In this document: positions 63,632-64,000 of the stretch, one piece after another | Position numbering within the stretch: position 1 is the first letter of the stretch | Layout: every line of letters starts with the position of its first letter | From: Vermamoeba vermiformis | Taxonomy: Eukaryota; Tubulinea; Echinamoebida | Assembly (NCBI GenBank): GCA_045837725.1 | Contig: JBEWZL010000083.1 | Span: 124,001-188,000, forward strand | DNA: 64,000 bases | Direction: 5' to 3' | Position numbers and translations under genes: made by a program | The notes under the pieces: generated by a model | Seen by the model: only the letters and a program-made list of their open reading frames with translations | Databases searched by the model: none | What the model was told of the DNA's origin: nothing

Positions 63632-64000
63632 ATGGAGTCTTCACAACGACGATTGCGCACCGTATTGAGCCACTTGAACGAACAGCCGCAAGCTCAATCT
63701 GTTCGCGTTCAACATACTAAAGCTTCTCTCCCTGACAAGAGCGATAATGACGTTGTGATCGTCAGGTAATTATTATTAATAACGATAAATTGCAACCTTG
63801 ATTATTGCACGATCAGATTGATTTATTATTATTTCGAATATTATTATTAATTTCAAAATTAGTGCTGTCAGAACACCCATTGGTAAATCCAAGAGAGGAA
63901 ATTTGAAGGACACTCACTGGACTGATATGTTGGCCCATGTCTTGAAGGAAGTTGTCGAGCACGATCCCAAAGTCAAATCCGGCATTAAGAAAGAAGACGT
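63632..64000 (+). CDS. Peroxisomal 3-ketoacyl-CoA thiolase, 5' part
   Basis: Starts MESSQRRLRTVLSHLNEQPQ. Residues RLRTVLSHL fit the PTS2 peroxisomal signal (R-L-x5-H-L). Exon 1 ends at 63765 and exon 2 begins at 63863, joining VVIVS to AVRTPIGKSKRGNLKDT, the conserved thiolase start. The gene runs off the window after about 95 codons, so the catalytic cysteine and histidine are not visible. Expected role: last step of peroxisomal beta-oxidation, splitting 3-ketoacyl-CoA. Confidence 0.88.

Overview
The window is a gene-dense stretch of a nuclear genome from a unicellular eukaryote. Evidence: nearly every gene is split by short GT-AG introns (mostly about 40-110 nt, donors GTACGT or GTAAGT), intergenic gaps are short, 3' ends carry TGTAAATAAA-like polyadenylation signals, and the gene content is eukaryotic (ORC1, GAR1, EMG1, XRCC1, oxysterol-binding protein, ArfGAP, Ragulator and KICSTOR subunits). 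The mix of SmgGDS, KICS2, an IKS1-type kinase, a TOM1-like seven-helix protein and a secreted PHB-depolymerase-like enzyme fits a free-living amoebozoan-like protist. That placement is inference; no rRNA or other marker is present.

Layout. 0-10 kb: a secreted-looking or structural repeat protein (Q-rich head, ten 26-residue repeats), a small coiled-coil protein, an ACOT9-type thioesterase, two tiny genes, NOA36/ZNF330, an acidic nuclear protein and a tail-anchored TRAF-type zinc-finger protein. 10-27 kb: M1 puromycin-sensitive aminopeptidase, a secreted histidine acid phosphatase, KICS2, an ankyrin protein, a mitochondrial-looking TPR protein, SmgGDS and a PX protein. 27-46 kb: a Ste20-like kinase fused to two CBM20 starch-binding domains, a tail-anchored golgin-like coiled coil, mitochondrial-looking M17 leucyl aminopeptidase, PHB depolymerase, UDP-glucose 4-epimerase, an unknown coiled coil, ORC1, a small orphan, EMG1 and XRCC1. 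46-54.7 kb: GAR1, a USP deubiquitinase, an AGFG-like ArfGAP, an ORP and LAMTOR4. 54.8-56.8 kb: an unidentified, decayed coding remnant. 56.9-64 kb: TOM1/THH1-type membrane protein, IKS1-like kinase with C-terminal membrane helices, M18 aspartyl aminopeptidase, a small orphan and the start of a PTS2-type peroxisomal thiolase.

Themes. Two lysosomal amino-acid signalling subunits (KICS2 and LAMTOR4) lie in one window. Three metallo-aminopeptidases (M1, M17, M18) point to active peptide turnover. Ribosome and snoRNP biogenesis is represented by EMG1, GAR1 and NOA36.

The most unusual signals are the Ste20-CBM20-CBM20 fusion and an iterated 12-bp palindrome, TGACACGTGTCA. The palindrome occurs nine times, six of them in introns and mostly close to 3' splice sites. 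A second intronic word, TTGCCTAATTTGGTAAT, also recurs. Four host genes carry an apparent one-base reading-frame break, all of the same sign. These look more like insertion errors in the assembly than biology, but they deserve a check.
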